Below, in pieces: positions 1 through 11,601 of a stretch of DNA of 64,000 nucleotides. A program made the position numbers and the translations under genes. The notes under the pieces were generated by a model. That model was not told where the DNA came from, made no database searches, and worked only from the letters and a program-made list of their open reading frames with translations. Every line of letters starts with the position of its first letter. The stretch's first letter is position 1. Source of the stretch: Pythium myriotylum (lineage: Eukaryota > Oomycota > Peronosporomycetes > Pythiales > Pythiaceae); contig JALJCQ010000017.1 of NCBI GenBank assembly GCA_023091665.1, positions 1,798,001-1,862,000 on the forward strand, given 5' to 3'.

Positions 1-483
<483 letters not shown>

Positions 484-764
484 GGGGCAATCTCCGGACC
501 CGTGATCTCCGATCTCCACAGAATAACGATCTTGTTGATCACATATTTCATTAGGGTTTGACTCACACGATCCGTATTTATCTATTGACTATTGATTTAT
601 GATTTGTTGTTTGTGTTCTTCGTGTGTTTCGAGATTTTCAAAACCAGGTGTGCTCACTGACATTTTTCTCAGGGCTAAAAAGCACTTCCTTCTCGCAATA
701 CGAAACAGATTGGACACGAGTTCATAAGCCAACACTACCGAGCCTTCGATTTGACAAGCAGGAA

Positions 765-2947
765 TTACTGGGCTCCGGTTTGCTTGTTCAATGCTGTGAT
801 CTTTTGATATGTCCAGACGAAGTCCCAGTCGATCGTACCTTGAATGGTTCGAAAGTTAATCCCGCAAGACTCGGCGACTCGCGAAGGTTGTGCAAGAGTG
901 TCTGATGAGTTCTTGCTCAAACAAACGTCGCTACCGTAAAACGAGACGATCGATTTGACGGTCTGAGATTTCCATGTATCGATCCATGGAGGCACGCTTT
1001 GCAATTGGGTAAACTCAACATACACCTCCCGTAGCGAAGGCGACACTTCGCGAACAGATTGAGGTAGCTGGAGCATCGGATTTCCTGACAGCACGATCTT
1101 CTGTAGCGATGCAGACTCAAATGCTTCCGGTTGGATTTGATCGAGTTTGTTGTCGACGAGCCACAGGGTTTGAACCCGTATGTTGAAAAATCTGGTGGGG
1201 ATCTCTTGAAGCATCGTATGATCGAACGAGATTGCCACCCACTCGTGTCGAGTCCAGAACCGATCTATATCACTTGGTAGAGCGCTCAAGTTGGAATGTG
1301 ACCATTCAATCTCGCGCAGCGAAAGCGGAAGACGGTCGTGAAGCAAGACTGATGGAACAGTGGTCATGTTAGTGTAGCCAAATAATATATATCCGAGTTG
1401 AGGATGATGTGTTTGGTCAATTTCGAGGCCTTCGTCCCACGTAAGCGATGACATATTCACGAACTTGAGCTGGCGGATGTTTACGAAACTGTTCAGACGG
1501 ATTGGGATACGGAGAGAATCGGAACAATGCGATACGATCAAAGCAGTCAATACGGATGGATCCAGCCTCCTCAGCAATGAATCAATATCTTGATTCTGGG
1601 GGCAACTGTAACGGAGGACGGAGCACGGGAACTTAGGAGTGAACCATGAGTCCACATGCAGCAAACAAGCCGGCATATCTGACGGATCACGCTGGGACTG
1701 GATGTGTGCGACGACAACAAATACACCAATTACCGCAAAGCACCATTCAGTAGCCGAGTGAATCCGCCGAATGTATCGTGTTTTCGCACTAAAGTCAACG
1801 ACAGTGTCTTGCGAGCCCGATAAGGTCTCCGCCCAGCCAGAACGCGCCTCTCATTATCTACCTTGACGGTTTCCTCGCAACGAACGTCTACAGCAGTCGT
1901 CAACAATGCCCAGAGGACCCCAAGATGCAGTGCGAGAGACGAAACGAGGTCAAGCGTGGATGTAATCAGCAGCTGCCGAGCCTCGGCGACACTGTCTGCC
2001 ACCCAAACATCACTGTACACGAGTTCAGGCGGCACCGACTTTCTTTCCCAGTCAAATTCACTTACAATTCGATATAGAATGCATACTGGGACCACGATAG
2101 AGCCACAAAAATCGAGTACGAGATCTGCGATCACGGTGACTAGCCGACGAGTTGACGACCTAGTCTTGATGTAAGCACAGTTTAGTCGCACGATCGATGT
2201 CGATAAACTGTTCAAGACAACAGTAGTCACGGCGAAGCGATTCACCCACGAACTAGCAACCGCTGTACTCAGCTGATACGTCTGGTAAAGTTGAGACAGC
2301 AACTCGACAGTTTCGCGAGCGATGAACCAGCTATCAAAGTGTTTTCCGTTCACCCCAAAAGCTCCATCGACTCCGAACATTCGCTGCCACATTCGGAAGA
2401 TGCTCTTCACGGGGAACATACATAACTGTAGGGATCTTCGAATGAAAACTCTGTGTGCAAGCGGTGGTCGCCCTGATCCTTCGTAACGAATAATGTCGAG
2501 ATGACTATCCAACCGAAAGAAAGAGAGTTGGCGTTGGCGTATCGAAACGAATACCATGCGTGAGGCGACTGCGAAATGGCCGATTGACAACAAGCCAAAG
2601 ATGGCTGCCCCACCACGCAAGAACTCCAGTGGTATCTGAAGCACTCCGACGAGGTACGCAAACATGTCCGGTGTGGCGATGAATGCATGTAGAGCAGCCA
2701 GGGCCGCACCGAAGCTTCCACAAAACGTGTGTAAGACAAAGACAGCACACCACGTGAAGCGAAAGACTGCACGTGACACCACAACTCGAGTGGATAGGTT
2801 ACAAAAGGGATTCGTGACAAGCTGAACAGCTTCCCTTCTAGCACCATGCTTTCCGGGATGAACAGTAACGAAGACGGTCGGCATTGGCAACACTAAGGAG
2901 ATGGATGAACTTCGCCGAACTGTCATCCGAGATGCGGCGTATTTCAT
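765..2947 (-). CDS. Oomycete LRR multi-pass membrane protein, reading frame interrupted
   Basis: Two open frames on the minus strand together look like one protein of an oomycete family with an N-terminal membrane half and a C-terminal LRR half. The first frame (2947..1730, 405 aa) has several hydrophobic segments and the motif FGVDGAFGVNGKHFDSWF. The second frame is open from 1850 to 765. It reads through another membrane helix (WCFAVIGVFVVVA, near 1710) into CSVLRYSC and a series of LRR-like units such as TLWLVDNKLDQIQPEAF. The halves are in different frames and overlap between 1850 and 1730. I found no intron of normal length and correct phase; GTAGAT at 1861 to CGGAG would give only 35 bp. 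Either a frameshift has broken the gene or a splice site was missed. The exact function of the family is not known to me. Confidence 0.6.
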
Positions 2948-3223
2948 GGGTATTTATACCTGTCGCGACTAGGGTCAGAGTGGAGACTGTTGATCGCCCC
3001 GTCACGATTGTTCCACGAACGAAGTATCCACAAACTACGATTACTATCAAATGACTTCTCTGCTTGCGCGATCAGAGAAAGTTGACAAGCGACCAGGAGA
3101 AACCAAGCTCGACATCAGAGAATGCTGTCGAAGAAACAGGGCTCTTGGAACGAGTGCGAGATCTGGCAAGTGCCCGGAGAATTATCGATTTGTACTGGTG
3201 GCGTTATACCATTGCAGACTGCA

Positions 3224-3884
3224 CTACACGAGCGACGCAAGCACGCCAAGCGCACCGAAGGACACACCCATAGTAACCACTGCACCAGTGCTTGCTGCAC
3301 TAGTAGGGCTTGGGACTGGGGTCGTAGATTTGGTGACTTCGCCACTGGAGTTTGTGCCGGCCGTCTTGTCGTCGTCACTGTCGTGAGATCCACTCCCGTA
3401 TTCCTCTCCCTCCTTATCTTTCGTGGTTGGTGTCGACGAAGCACCTTCCTCCTTCACGTCGGTCACGCCGCACTTGCCAAACAAAGTCTCGAGCACCTCT
3501 TTGAGCGGTACACCCGTCTCACTGTCGAAAACGTTAACGCGGCAGTGTGCCGGTGTGATGGTCTTGATCTTAGCCACAAGGTCCGGGCAGTCCGTGCAGA
3601 ATTGGGTCTTCTGTGCATCCGTCGGGTATGGGAACTTCACGAAGTTGTAGCCGGTCTTCTTGGTGCAACTACCAGCGAAAGGAGTGATATCATCGATGAT
3701 GAACTCGTATTGATCTAGTGTGCACTGTTCGTATGACGAGCTGGAGCTGCCAGCCGTCTCCGCGGCTTCGAGTCAAAGCCAAAAATGATGAGGATACGAC
3801 CTCAAGTGCTCCATTAGTCGAGGGTTTCGTACCGGTGATTGTTTGGGCGAAGGCGAGCAAGACAGCCATTCCGAGCACCTTCAT
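3224..3884 (-). CDS. Elicitin-like protein with GPI-type tail
   Basis: Exons 3884..3833 and 3765..3224; the 67-bp intron (GTACGA..CGAAG) lies in phase 1 and gives a 197-residue protein. Residues 1-17 plus the junction form a signal peptide (MKVLGMAVLLAFAQTIT). The mature part has the six cysteines of an elicitin domain, in the contexts EQC, GSC, QFCTDC, AHC and GKC. C3 and C4 are separated by two residues, as in elicitin-like rather than canonical elicitins. An Asp/Ser/Thr-rich spacer follows, and then a hydrophobic C-terminus (VVTMGVSFGALGVLASLV) typical of GPI anchoring. Elicitins bind sterols and are recognised by plants; a cell-wall or membrane location is inferred here. The family supports an oomycete source. 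Confidence 0.88.
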
Positions 3885-4892
3885 CGTCGTTCGTGTGATG
3901 AGTTGTTCAATGTCTTGCGCAAATTGGTAAGTGCAAGTCTGGTACACAAGCGGTGGCTGAGGCGGCTACGAACAGCCATCGTGTTGCAGTATGGCAGAGT
4001 AAGGGTCTCCTCTCAGCCGTGTTGGCCGGCCTCATTCCTGTCGCATCATCCAACTACGGCGCGTGGCGATGAGCCAGTCCTCGAACACGGACCCAGGGTG
4101 TCTGATCTCATTCCGTCTGAATGGCTCACGGCACGTGGCCTCCCTTGTAGAAAAGGGCAGTTCCAGTGCACGTACGGCGGCAATCTGATCGTGGCGCACT
4201 CTCCTCTACCCTGGAGTGCTGATACGGTTCAGCAGTTTCTTCGAAGTTGCGTGGTGACCGATCGTAAGTTGCCAATCGCTCCATCACCAAGTCAGGCAGC
4301 TGAGTTAATCAAACGGATTCATGGGAGACACTACACCCTACAAGGTATCCCCACCGGCTCCAGCCACGCGAGTTCTGGTAGTGAATCCAGCCATCCACTT
4401 GCTTGACGGAGCTCAAGTCCAACAAGAGACTTGGGCGAGTGACGAAGTTCGCGTGAACCACTGGTTGGTGTGAGGTGGGCTCCGCGGGAATGTACCCACT
4501 CTGCTGTGGAAGGATCGGCGGAATGCCGTCGGAGGAGCATACACTACCGAGAGCCATCGGCCCAACTACTGGTCTGCGGCACGTGCCATGTCGACTGATT
4601 CCTCTGGACCGATTGGTTGTCGGCTATGGCCGTCCGTGATTGCAGCAACGAGTGACGGACATCAAAGCAGACGGTGACGATGACGAGAAGAAGAAGAAAA
4701 CACCAGCCAGTTCGGAGCGTGAGAGCCATGCAGCATTTGACGCCCAGGAAGCCATGGACGCATGTTGAAGAGGCCGTCGCCACTACTGTATTACATGTTG
4801 ACAGAAACGTATATATTGGAATTCGTATGAGATCCAAAGCGAACAGGAGACCGTAACGACGCAGAGCCCCATTTCCGCCGAGGTCCCTGCCG
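3885..4892 (+). other. Intergenic spacer, no gene supported
   Basis: About 1 kb between the divergently transcribed elicitin-like and acid phosphatase genes. Reading frames here are short, lack family motifs and overlap one another on both strands. Nothing beyond the two promoters is supported. Confidence 0.6.
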
Positions 4893-6704
4893 ATGGCTCG
4901 AATCCTCAAGACCGTGGGCGTCGTCGCGTGCGTCGCGGCCGCCGTGCGCTGCGTGCAGGGCCAGAAGCCGCCCATGACCTACGCGCACGAAGACGCGCTC
5001 GAATTCGCCGAGAGCACGGCCGCGCCGGCGCTCCCCGACGGCGTCTGGACGCCACCACGTCCCGGCGTGCTCACGCACTGGGGAAGAATCGACGACGATG
5101 ACGACGAGAGCCGCGGAGACGTGCGTCTCACGGCGTCTACGGATGCGATTGAAGACGGCGAGGACCTCGTGGTGTGGTGGACGGGCGTGAAGAAACCGCA
5201 CGAGAGAGACATGCTCGCTCTGAGCTGCGGCCCGCGTGCACAGCCACACGACTTCTTATCGACGGTCTTCACGAACCACACGGACACGAGCAAGAATTCC
5301 GTGCGCTTTTCCTCGCTCTACATGATGCGATGCAATTACACGGTCGCGTACATGAACTTTGACCCCAAGATCAACGACTACCACGAGCTCGCATCGCTCA
5401 CGATCGGAATGAAGGATTCATTCAACGCCCCAAAGCACGGCCATATTGCACTCACTAGCCAGGTGGACGAAATGGCTGTGATGTTCAACTCGGCATCGTC
5501 CCGCAAGCCCAAGGTCCAGTACGGACTGAGCGAAGATAAGCTCACAGATGAGACCACAGGCACTTCGATGACGTACAAAGCGAGCGACATGTGCAACTCA
5601 CCTGCCAATATCGTGAGCCAAGTGTGGTTTCGAGACCCAGGCTACATGCACAAGGTGATCCTAAAGAAGCTCCAACTTGGCACTCGCTACTACTATCGCT
5701 TCGGTAACAACGACGATGGATGGAGCGATGTCTACTCGTTCAAATCTCGCCCTGATCCAAGTGTGAAGAGCGCCAAGTTTCTCGCGTACGCTGACATGGG
5801 TGTGGACAGTGCGCCTGCTGCCACCTCGACAGCGGTGCGTTCATTCCAGGAGGTCACCAAAGGCTTTGACGACTTCTTGCTTCACGCTGGAGACATCAGT
5901 TACGCGCGCGGACACGCTCATGTTTGGGACGAGTTCTTTCACGTCATCGAGCCTTACGCGACCCGCGTGCCATACATGGTAAGTATCGGCAACCACGAGT
6001 ACGACTATGTGAGTGGCGGTGAGCATGATCCGAGCGGGGCGACCGGAAGTGACGGACGCATGGATTTCCACCCGCCGTGGGCAAACTATGGGTCCGACTC
6101 GTCGGGCGAGTGCTCAGTTCCCATGTTTCACCGCTGGCATACTCCGGAAAATGGTCATGGTCTTTACTGGTATTCGTTCGACTACGGCGGCGTCCACGTG
6201 ATCCAGATGTCGTCCGAGCACGACTGGCGCCGAGGCTCACGACAGTATAAGTGGATCGAAAGCGATCTCCAGGGCGTTGATCGCAACAAGACCCCGTGGA
6301 TTGTGCTTACGGCCCACCGTATGATGTACACAACGCAACTTGGAGAGGATGCAGACCTCACGGTTTCGCTTCATTTCCGGGAGGAGATGGAAGACCTGCT
6401 GTGGAAGTACAAGGTGAACTTGATGCTTGTTGGCCACCAGCACTCGTATGAGCGCAGTTGCGCCGTCAAGAATGGGAAATGCACTCCAGACGGCGTCGGC
6501 CCCGTGCACATCATCGTAGGCTCCGCTGGTGCCGGGCTTGAAACTCAGGGCTTCTCCAGTGACATCGGCGAGTGGAGCGTGAGCCACGTGAACGATTGGG
6601 GATATCTTCGAATCGCGTCAACTGAAAGTGAGATGCACATCCAGTTCGTGCTCAACCGCAATGGAGCCGTGTACGACCAAGTCACGCTGAAGCTGTGGAA
6701 GTGA
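4893..6704 (+). CDS. Purple acid phosphatase, secreted
   Basis: Single-exon gene of 603 residues. A signal peptide (MARILKTVGVVACVAAAVRC) leads into a fibronectin-like N-terminal region and then the metallophosphatase domain. The five metal-binding blocks are all present: ADMG near residue 300 (usually GDMG; the Asp is kept), GDISY near 333, GNHE near 366, VLTAH near 475 and GHQHSYER near 512. The family hydrolyses phosphate monoesters at acidic pH with a Fe-metal centre, and secreted forms scavenge phosphate. An Asp-rich run sits at about residues 67-71. The start is the first ATG in frame ahead of the signal peptide. Family confidence is high; the natural substrate is unknown. Confidence 0.95.
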   Translation: MARILKTVGVVACVAAAVRCVQGQKPPMTYAHEDALEFAESTAAPALPDGVWTPPRPGVLTHWGRIDDDDDESRGDVRLTASTDAIEDGEDLVVWWTGVKKPHERDMLALSCGPRAQPHDFLSTVFTNHTDTSKNSVRFSSLYMMRCNYTVAYMNFDPKINDYHELASLTIGMKDSFNAPKHGHIALTSQVDEMAVMFNSASSRKPKVQYGLSEDKLTDETTGTSMTYKASDMCNSPANIVSQVWFRDPGYMHKVILKKLQLGTRYYYRFGNNDDGWSDVYSFKSRPDPSVKSAKFLAYADMGVDSAPAATSTAVRSFQEVTKGFDDFLLHAGDISYARGHAHVWDEFFHVIEPYATRVPYMVSIGNHEYDYVSGGEHDPSGATGSDGRMDFHPPWANYGSDSSGECSVPMFHRWHTPENGHGLYWYSFDYGGVHVIQMSSEHDWRRGSRQYKWIESDLQGVDRNKTPWIVLTAHRMMYTTQLGEDADLTVSLHFREEMEDLLWKYKVNLMLVGHQHSYERSCAVKNGKCTPDGVGPVHIIVGSAGAGLETQGFSSDIGEWSVSHVNDWGYLRIASTESEMHIQFVLNRNGAVYDQVTLKLWK

Positions 6705-6741
6705 TCTCGACAGGTGCAGCATGAGAGCTCGGTCGTAGTTG

Positions 6742-6778
6742 ATTGGTGCATTTCCTCGCAAAAGAACCTTTGGATTGG
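6742..6778 (+). promoter_or_regulatory. Paired inverted CCAAT boxes upstream of VPS72
   Basis: ATTGG occurs at 6742-6746 and 6774-6778, 32 bp apart, 60-95 bp before the VPS72 start codon. CCAAT is the NF-Y binding core; the function here is inferred from sequence and position only. Confidence 0.4.
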
Positions 6779-6836
6779 CTAAAATCGTCTCTCTCCACAG
6801 TTTGGTTTTGTTTTGAACTGGAGCAAACGCCGCAGC

Positions 6837-7843
6837 ATGAGCTCCACGACCAAGCAGCTCCCGTCGCGCTCGTCGCGCGGCTCGCGGATCAACAAGCTGC
6901 TGGGCGAAGAGGCCGAGGCGGACGAGGCGTTCTGGAACCAGGATGCGTGGAACGAAGACGGAGAGGACAGCGACTACGCCACTGAGGCCGGTGAGACGTG
7001 GTGGTCGGGGTGGCGTGGATTCTACCTTCTCACTCTGGAGATGCGGCCTTTGTAGAGGAGGAGGACATCGTGGACTCTGACTTCGACGACGAAGAGGATC
7101 CAGACGAAGAGGTCCATGGTGATGATGACGACGAAGGTGGTGCGAAGCGCAAGCGTGGTCGGCCAGCGAAGGCCACGGCCAAAAGGCGTGTGTACCAAGA
7201 GCCGCAGGATGCAGTGAAGCGCCCTCGTCGAACACCGGAGACTACAGGAGTGGATATCGGTGACCCCGAGGGAAAAGGATCCAATAAACCAATCCCAAAG
7301 TCTGCGGCGTATGAAGCACCTCAACTACGGCACTCCACGGCGCGAAAGAGTATTGAATCATCCGATTTGCGTCGCAAGATCCTTGAGGAGGCGTCGCGTC
7401 TAGCAGCTAAGGCAAAGAAACCTCAGGTTGTAAAGACTCGTCTCACTCAGCAGCAGTTGCTTGAGGAGGCGGTGCGCACTGAAGTAGACAATGTGCAATC
7501 GCTCAATCGCCTAGAGCGACTTGAGGAGGAAAAGAAGGCTGAGAACGTAATCACTCCCAAGGTACCGTACACGGGATTGATAGTACGATATCACAGCCGT
7601 ATTGGTATGCCCAAGACCATCACGTTCTTAAACACGAACCAGTTCCCAGCCATCTTCAACCAACAGCAGCCACGAAAGCGGGAGCGTACGGGCCCAAAAG
7701 AAGAACCAGTTGTTGATGATGATGATGATGACGACGACGACGACGGGGAAGAAGAGAACCTCGACGACGATGGAGATAGTCAGACAATTGGAGGTGACGA
7801 AGAGGGTGATACGACCGCAGATGATGAGGTGGAGACGAAGTGA
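6837..7843 (+). CDS. VPS72: VPS72/YL1 (SWR1/SRCAP subunit), lacking the usual C-terminal domain
   Basis: Exons 6837..6990 and 7041..7843 with a 50-bp phase-1 intron, giving 318 residues. The N-terminal YL1 region is clear: SSRGSRINKLL, an acidic stretch, then VDSDFDDEEDPDEE followed by a basic segment (KRKRGRP) and VYQEP. A coiled-coil-like part with QLLEEA and LERLEEEKKAE leads to YHSRIG and TITFLNTNQFPAIFNQ, matching the middle of the human protein. YL1 recognises H2A.Z-H2B within the histone-exchange complex. After residue about 265 the chain becomes an acidic tail (ten Asp in a row) and stops, so the YL1_C domain normally at the end is absent. The gene is close behind the phosphatase gene on the same strand. 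Confidence 0.88.
7715..7744 (+). repeat. (GAT)5(GAC)5 trinucleotide tract coding for ten Asp
   Basis: In-frame run inside VPS72 that encodes the poly-Asp start of its acidic tail. The switch from GAT to GAC halfway suggests two expansion units or drift. Confidence 0.9.
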
Positions 7844-7934
7844 CAAGGTGTATTATCTAGAACATCCGCAGGAGGTGTTCAAGAGACACCTCCAGCTTGT
7901 CTCCATCTAGAAATCGTGGTCAAATTCCGTCACC

Positions 7935-8880
7935 CTAGTCCGCCTTTTTCTTGGAAGCAGCAGCAAGAGCCTTCTTGGTCGCGTTCCAGTAGATCAAGAC
8001 CTGCAGCACGAGGATGCCATTCAGGACTACCGCCACGCCCAGACCGGCGAGCTGAACGACGTCACCAGTTTCCTATTCAACCACCCGTCAAGCCAAGAAT
8101 CATAAGCAGTGGTTACCCTTGCAACACATACCTGGATCGTCGTGAACAATCTCGCGAAGGTACCGCCCAGGTTAAGAATAAGCGTCACGAAAGCAAGCTG
8201 GCCCGTGTGACCCTGCTTGAAATTGGAGATCATCTGCGAATTTCAAGCCCGTCAGTTGAGTGTCGTTTCCCCTCGATTTTAGCAATGCTTACTTGTGGGG
8301 CACGAGCTACAATCGATACAGGGATGCTTGCGGAAGCCAAAAGCCACTGATGCTCTGGTGGGGTAAGCATCATGCCGCCGAACGAACCGGCGAGCGCGAG
8401 AGTGACGGCAAAGCGGGACGCATAGCTGATCTTAGGCACATGGTATGCCCAAAGGAGAAGCACGAGGATGAGGTTTTGCACCAGAATAACGACATGCTCG
8501 CCCCATGTGCTGATCGGGTAGCCGCGGAGCAGGTTGTACGTCACCGAAGAGATGTAGAGTAGCACTTCCATGTAGAACGAGGCCGGCGTAAGGCCAGTCA
8601 CGTCCTTGGCGGAGACAATCTTGACGATTTGCGGCAGCTTGAGGATGAAGGCTCCCGTGATGATCGCGTAGCTCAGCAGCTTGGAGATAACAAACTTGAT
8701 GCAATCGGTGTTGCCGAAGTCATGGTCCGTGACGAACGCGTCGTAACACTGCGGCGTGATCACGCCGAAGAGAAGCTCCGTGTCGGCGGGCGCGGTCGGT
8801 TCAGCCGACTCTGCCGACTCAGCGTACACCGCCGAGGCAGCGAGAGCAGCGGCGGCGAGCGCAGCGAGGAAGCGCGGCAT
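7935..8880 (-). CDS. MPDU1: MPDU1/Lec35, PQ-loop protein needed for use of dolichol-phosphate-mannose
   Basis: Exons 8880..8293, 8233..8132 and 8072..7935; both introns are phase 0, and the product is 275 residues. An N-terminal signal peptide with SAESAEP is followed by CIKFVISKLLSYAIITGAFI, the first PQ-loop (LKLPQIVKI) and the second (VSIVARAPQ, cut by intron 1). Then come GHTGQLAFVT and GGTFARLFTTIQ, both hallmarks of the family. The last exon gives GDVVQLAGLGVAVVLNGILV and ends in a lysine-rich tail (KKKAD), which could act in ER retention. The family sits in the ER membrane and is required for mannosylation and glucosylation steps that use dolichol-linked sugars. Divergent from IK, 130 bp away. 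Confidence 0.94.
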
Positions 8881-9010
8881 GGTGGGGGGAGTCGAAGATG
8901 TGAGGAGCTCACCGTGGTGGGCTGATTCATTGTTACAAAACTAGGTGAGATCGCAACGAAGACTCCAGTTAAAGGTAAAAAGTGGGTCGACCATCCCGAC
9001 TCGAACGAAC
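8881..9010. promoter_or_regulatory. Shared bidirectional promoter of MPDU1 and IK
   Basis: Only 130 bp separate the two start codons of these divergent genes, so both core promoters must lie here. No specific element was recognised. Confidence 0.6.
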
Positions 9011-10458
9011 ATGAACCAGGACGATTTCCGGAAGCTGCTCGACTCGGGCGGCGATGGCGCGGGCGGCCGGAAGAGCGGCGTCTACGGAGGCAAGCGCAAT
9101 CTCACGTCGCTCGATCTGGACTCGATCCGCAAACTGAGCGCGAAGAAAATGGGCAAGAAGACGAGCGGCAAGCCCCACAGAGAGCGCGAGGAGCAAGAGG
9201 ACGCACGCGAGGCCGCCGCGACCACGACTCAGTACCGAGATCGTGCCGCTGAGCGCCGCCAGGGAATCCTGACCGACGACGTTGACATTGAAGAGCTCAA
9301 GCGCCTGAGCGGCGTGGGCAAGTCGGAGGATGCAGCAAAGGTGAAGGCGGCTCCAGGCTTGGACCTGTCGCTGCTTTCTCAGCTAAAACAAGAGAAGGAG
9401 AGGCTCCAACGCGCAGCCGCCGCCGAAAAGGTCAAGCGCGATGCTAGCGCTACTGTGAATGAATTATTTAGCGAAGTCGATCTAGACAAGGAGCCGACAT
9501 TCCAGACCCGGCTTGGGCGTATGGTTTACCTCCTGGCTTGCCCAAGCCAATCTCAAACCAAAACAACAGATCTCCCGAAATCAGAGCTGTTTCTGCCAGG
9601 TCGTATGTACTACACCTTCAGCCTTGCCGCTTTATACAGTGAAAGTATCCCAACTGCTGTGCAGCGGAGCAAAGAAGACTGCCCAGACCCCGATGACATC
9701 ATCAGTGGATCTATCGACGACGATACTATAGATGATGTACGCCGTGCTCTCGAACAAAAGCTGTCAACGAAGAAACTACACCACCGACAAGATGAATCCA
9801 AGAGTTCAAGAGCGCATGCTATAGAGCCTTCTGCAGAGTCCGACGCGGCAAGTACTGAAGTCGAGCCGACTACGAATTCTGCTGAAAACGATGACGATGA
9901 CATGGATATTTTCCCCGACGCTGGGGAGTACGTGCCTGCCTATTTACGTGAGGACCGAAACGATGTCGCTGGTGATAAGATCGGCACACAGGGGTACTTT
10001 GAGAACCTCAGTGCGTCGCTAACGGAAGCCGAGAGGGAAGCCAAGAGGAGAGAGCAAGAAGCAGAAGATGCATGGAAGGAAACTGTAAAAAAAGCGGCAG
10101 AAGCTCAATTGGAAGCAGAGCGACTAGAGGCATTAAAGGCACGTGCTGCGAAGCTTGCAGCAGCTCAGGACTCTTACGATGACTATGAGTTTGGACACGG
10201 AGGAGATGACAGTGACGAGGACGAAGAATCGGGAAGCAAGAAGCGCAAGGGCGCTGCTGACGATGCAAAGAAGGTCGGTTCGAAAGCAGCAGTTGGCGAG
10301 GAAGAAATGGCACGTCGGAAGAAGCAGAGACAAGGCAACAAGCTTGAGAATGATCTCAAGAAGATCACCAAGGTACGCACTGACCCTTGTCAATCACTTG
10401 AGCCGTTATCTGATTGATGTGATCACCCTCGCAGCTGATTCACTCCAAAGAAGAGTAA
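9011..10458 (+). CDS. IK: RED/IK spliceosomal protein
   Basis: Exons 9011..10372 and 10435..10458; the second exon adds only LIHSKEE before the stop. The product is 461 residues. Matches to the RED family run in order: DDFRKLL at the N-terminus, YRDRAAERRQG, GLDLSLLSQLK, FQTRLGRMVYLL, ELFLPGRMYYTF, SIPTAVQRSKEDCP, and the C-terminal MDIFPDAGEYVPAYLRE. The tail is acidic and lysine-rich and ends KLENDLKKITK. RED associates with activated-spliceosome precursors and with SMU1. The long first exon is open throughout, and the in-frame ATG at 9011 fits the family N-terminus. Confidence 0.95.
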
Positions 10459-11118
10459 CCTGGTTACGGTTCAGTATTAACTGTTACAGTTTTGGTGAAC
10501 CGTTTGAACCGGTCTATTTGTTGTATTTTTTGTCATAGTTGAGTGTTTCCCGTAATATCCCGAACACCAACTTCAGAGACCACGGCTTTGAGCCAAGCCC
10601 AATCGGCGTTCACATCCACTGGTTGTGGCGACTTGATCAAGCTCACCCTCAATTAGGGGTACCGCTCGCCCTGTTATCCCTAACCGCTTGAGTATACAAA
10701 GTCTAGTATCTCCGATTCAAACGATGGCCCTGCAGACGCCGATTTGCTGGTGACGAGGCCTCCTAGAGAGCTCTTCGAGCCTGCGGCAATGGGACTGACA
10801 GTTTATCATTCATTTCGAGTGGTGGCGTGCCTGGTCTACTAACCAACACCACTTTCTCCCTGCAAGGTGAGCGAATATGTGCTGCAGAGCCGCGGGCAGA
10901 GCGAGTCGTGGGAGTGGATGCCGGCTCCATGCTCTGCATGGCGAACCATCGAGCTGGCGTGAGAACCGGCGACCACAGGCACAGGCGGGAGGGACGAAGG
11001 AGCCGAGAATCGAACAATTGGATGCCCGATAAGCAGCGCCACTCCCAGTCAACGAAATCTGCCCGCACGCTCCGCCGATGAGAGCACGAGATCTAATCCT
11101 GCCGGTGTTTTGCAGAAA
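10459..11118 (+). other. Intergenic and 5' leader region of NAC-beta
   Basis: About 660 bp with no supported gene. The bases just before the NAC-beta start read TTTTGCAG, which looks like a splice acceptor, so a 5'-UTR intron is plausible. Confidence 0.5.
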
Positions 11119-11601
11119 ATGGCTGACGAAATCGCTCTCGCTCGTGAACGCTTGGCTGCCAAGTTCGGCGATGTCCGCACTGGTGGCAAGGGCACCGTTC
11201 GCCGAAAGAAGAAGGCTGCCCACAAGGTCACGGCTGCTGACGACAAGAAGCTCAGCGCCGCCCTGAAGAAGCTCGGCGTGACCCCGATTCCGGGCGTTGA
11301 GGAGGTCAACCTCTTCAAGGCCGACGGCCAGGTCCTCCACTTCGCCAACCCGAAGGTCCAGGCTGCCATCTCGGCCAACACCTTCGCCGTCAGCGGCCAG
11401 GGATCGACCAAGTCGCTCCAGGAGCTACTCCCTGGCATCATTAACCAGCTCGGCCCGGACAACCTCGCCAACCTCAAGCAGATCGCCGAGTCGTACACCG
11501 CTGCGCAGAAGGCTGCCAAGGCCGCTGCCCCTGCGGATGATGATGACGATGATGTTCCGGACCTCGTCGACAACTTCGAGGACGTGAGCCAGCAGGACTA
11601 A
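11119..11601 (+). CDS. BTF3: Nascent polypeptide-associated complex subunit beta (BTF3)
   Basis: Single coding exon, 160 residues. N-terminal [12 protein letters not shown] and the ribosome-binding RRKKKAAHK are followed by the NAC domain, with [29 protein letters not shown] and the typical [17 protein letters not shown]. The tail is acidic ([17 protein letters not shown]). NAC-beta binds the ribosome near the exit tunnel with NAC-alpha and shields nascent chains. Codon use is strongly GC-ending, as expected of a highly expressed gene. The start was chosen as the first ATG, directly after a possible UTR splice acceptor. Confidence 0.97.
   Translation: MADEIALARERLAAKFGDVRTGGKGTVRRKKKAAHKVTAADDKKLSAALKKLGVTPIPGVEEVNLFKADGQVLHFANPKVQAAISANTFAVSGQGSTKSLQELLPGIINQLGPDNLANLKQIAESYTAAQKAAKAAAPADDDDDDVPDLVDNFEDVSQQD

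Noticed and set aside
10980..11045. tRNA-like TTCGATTC (T-loop) on the minus strand
   Set aside because: The bases on either side do not form a five-pair T stem and no anticodon arm or acceptor stem could be paired.
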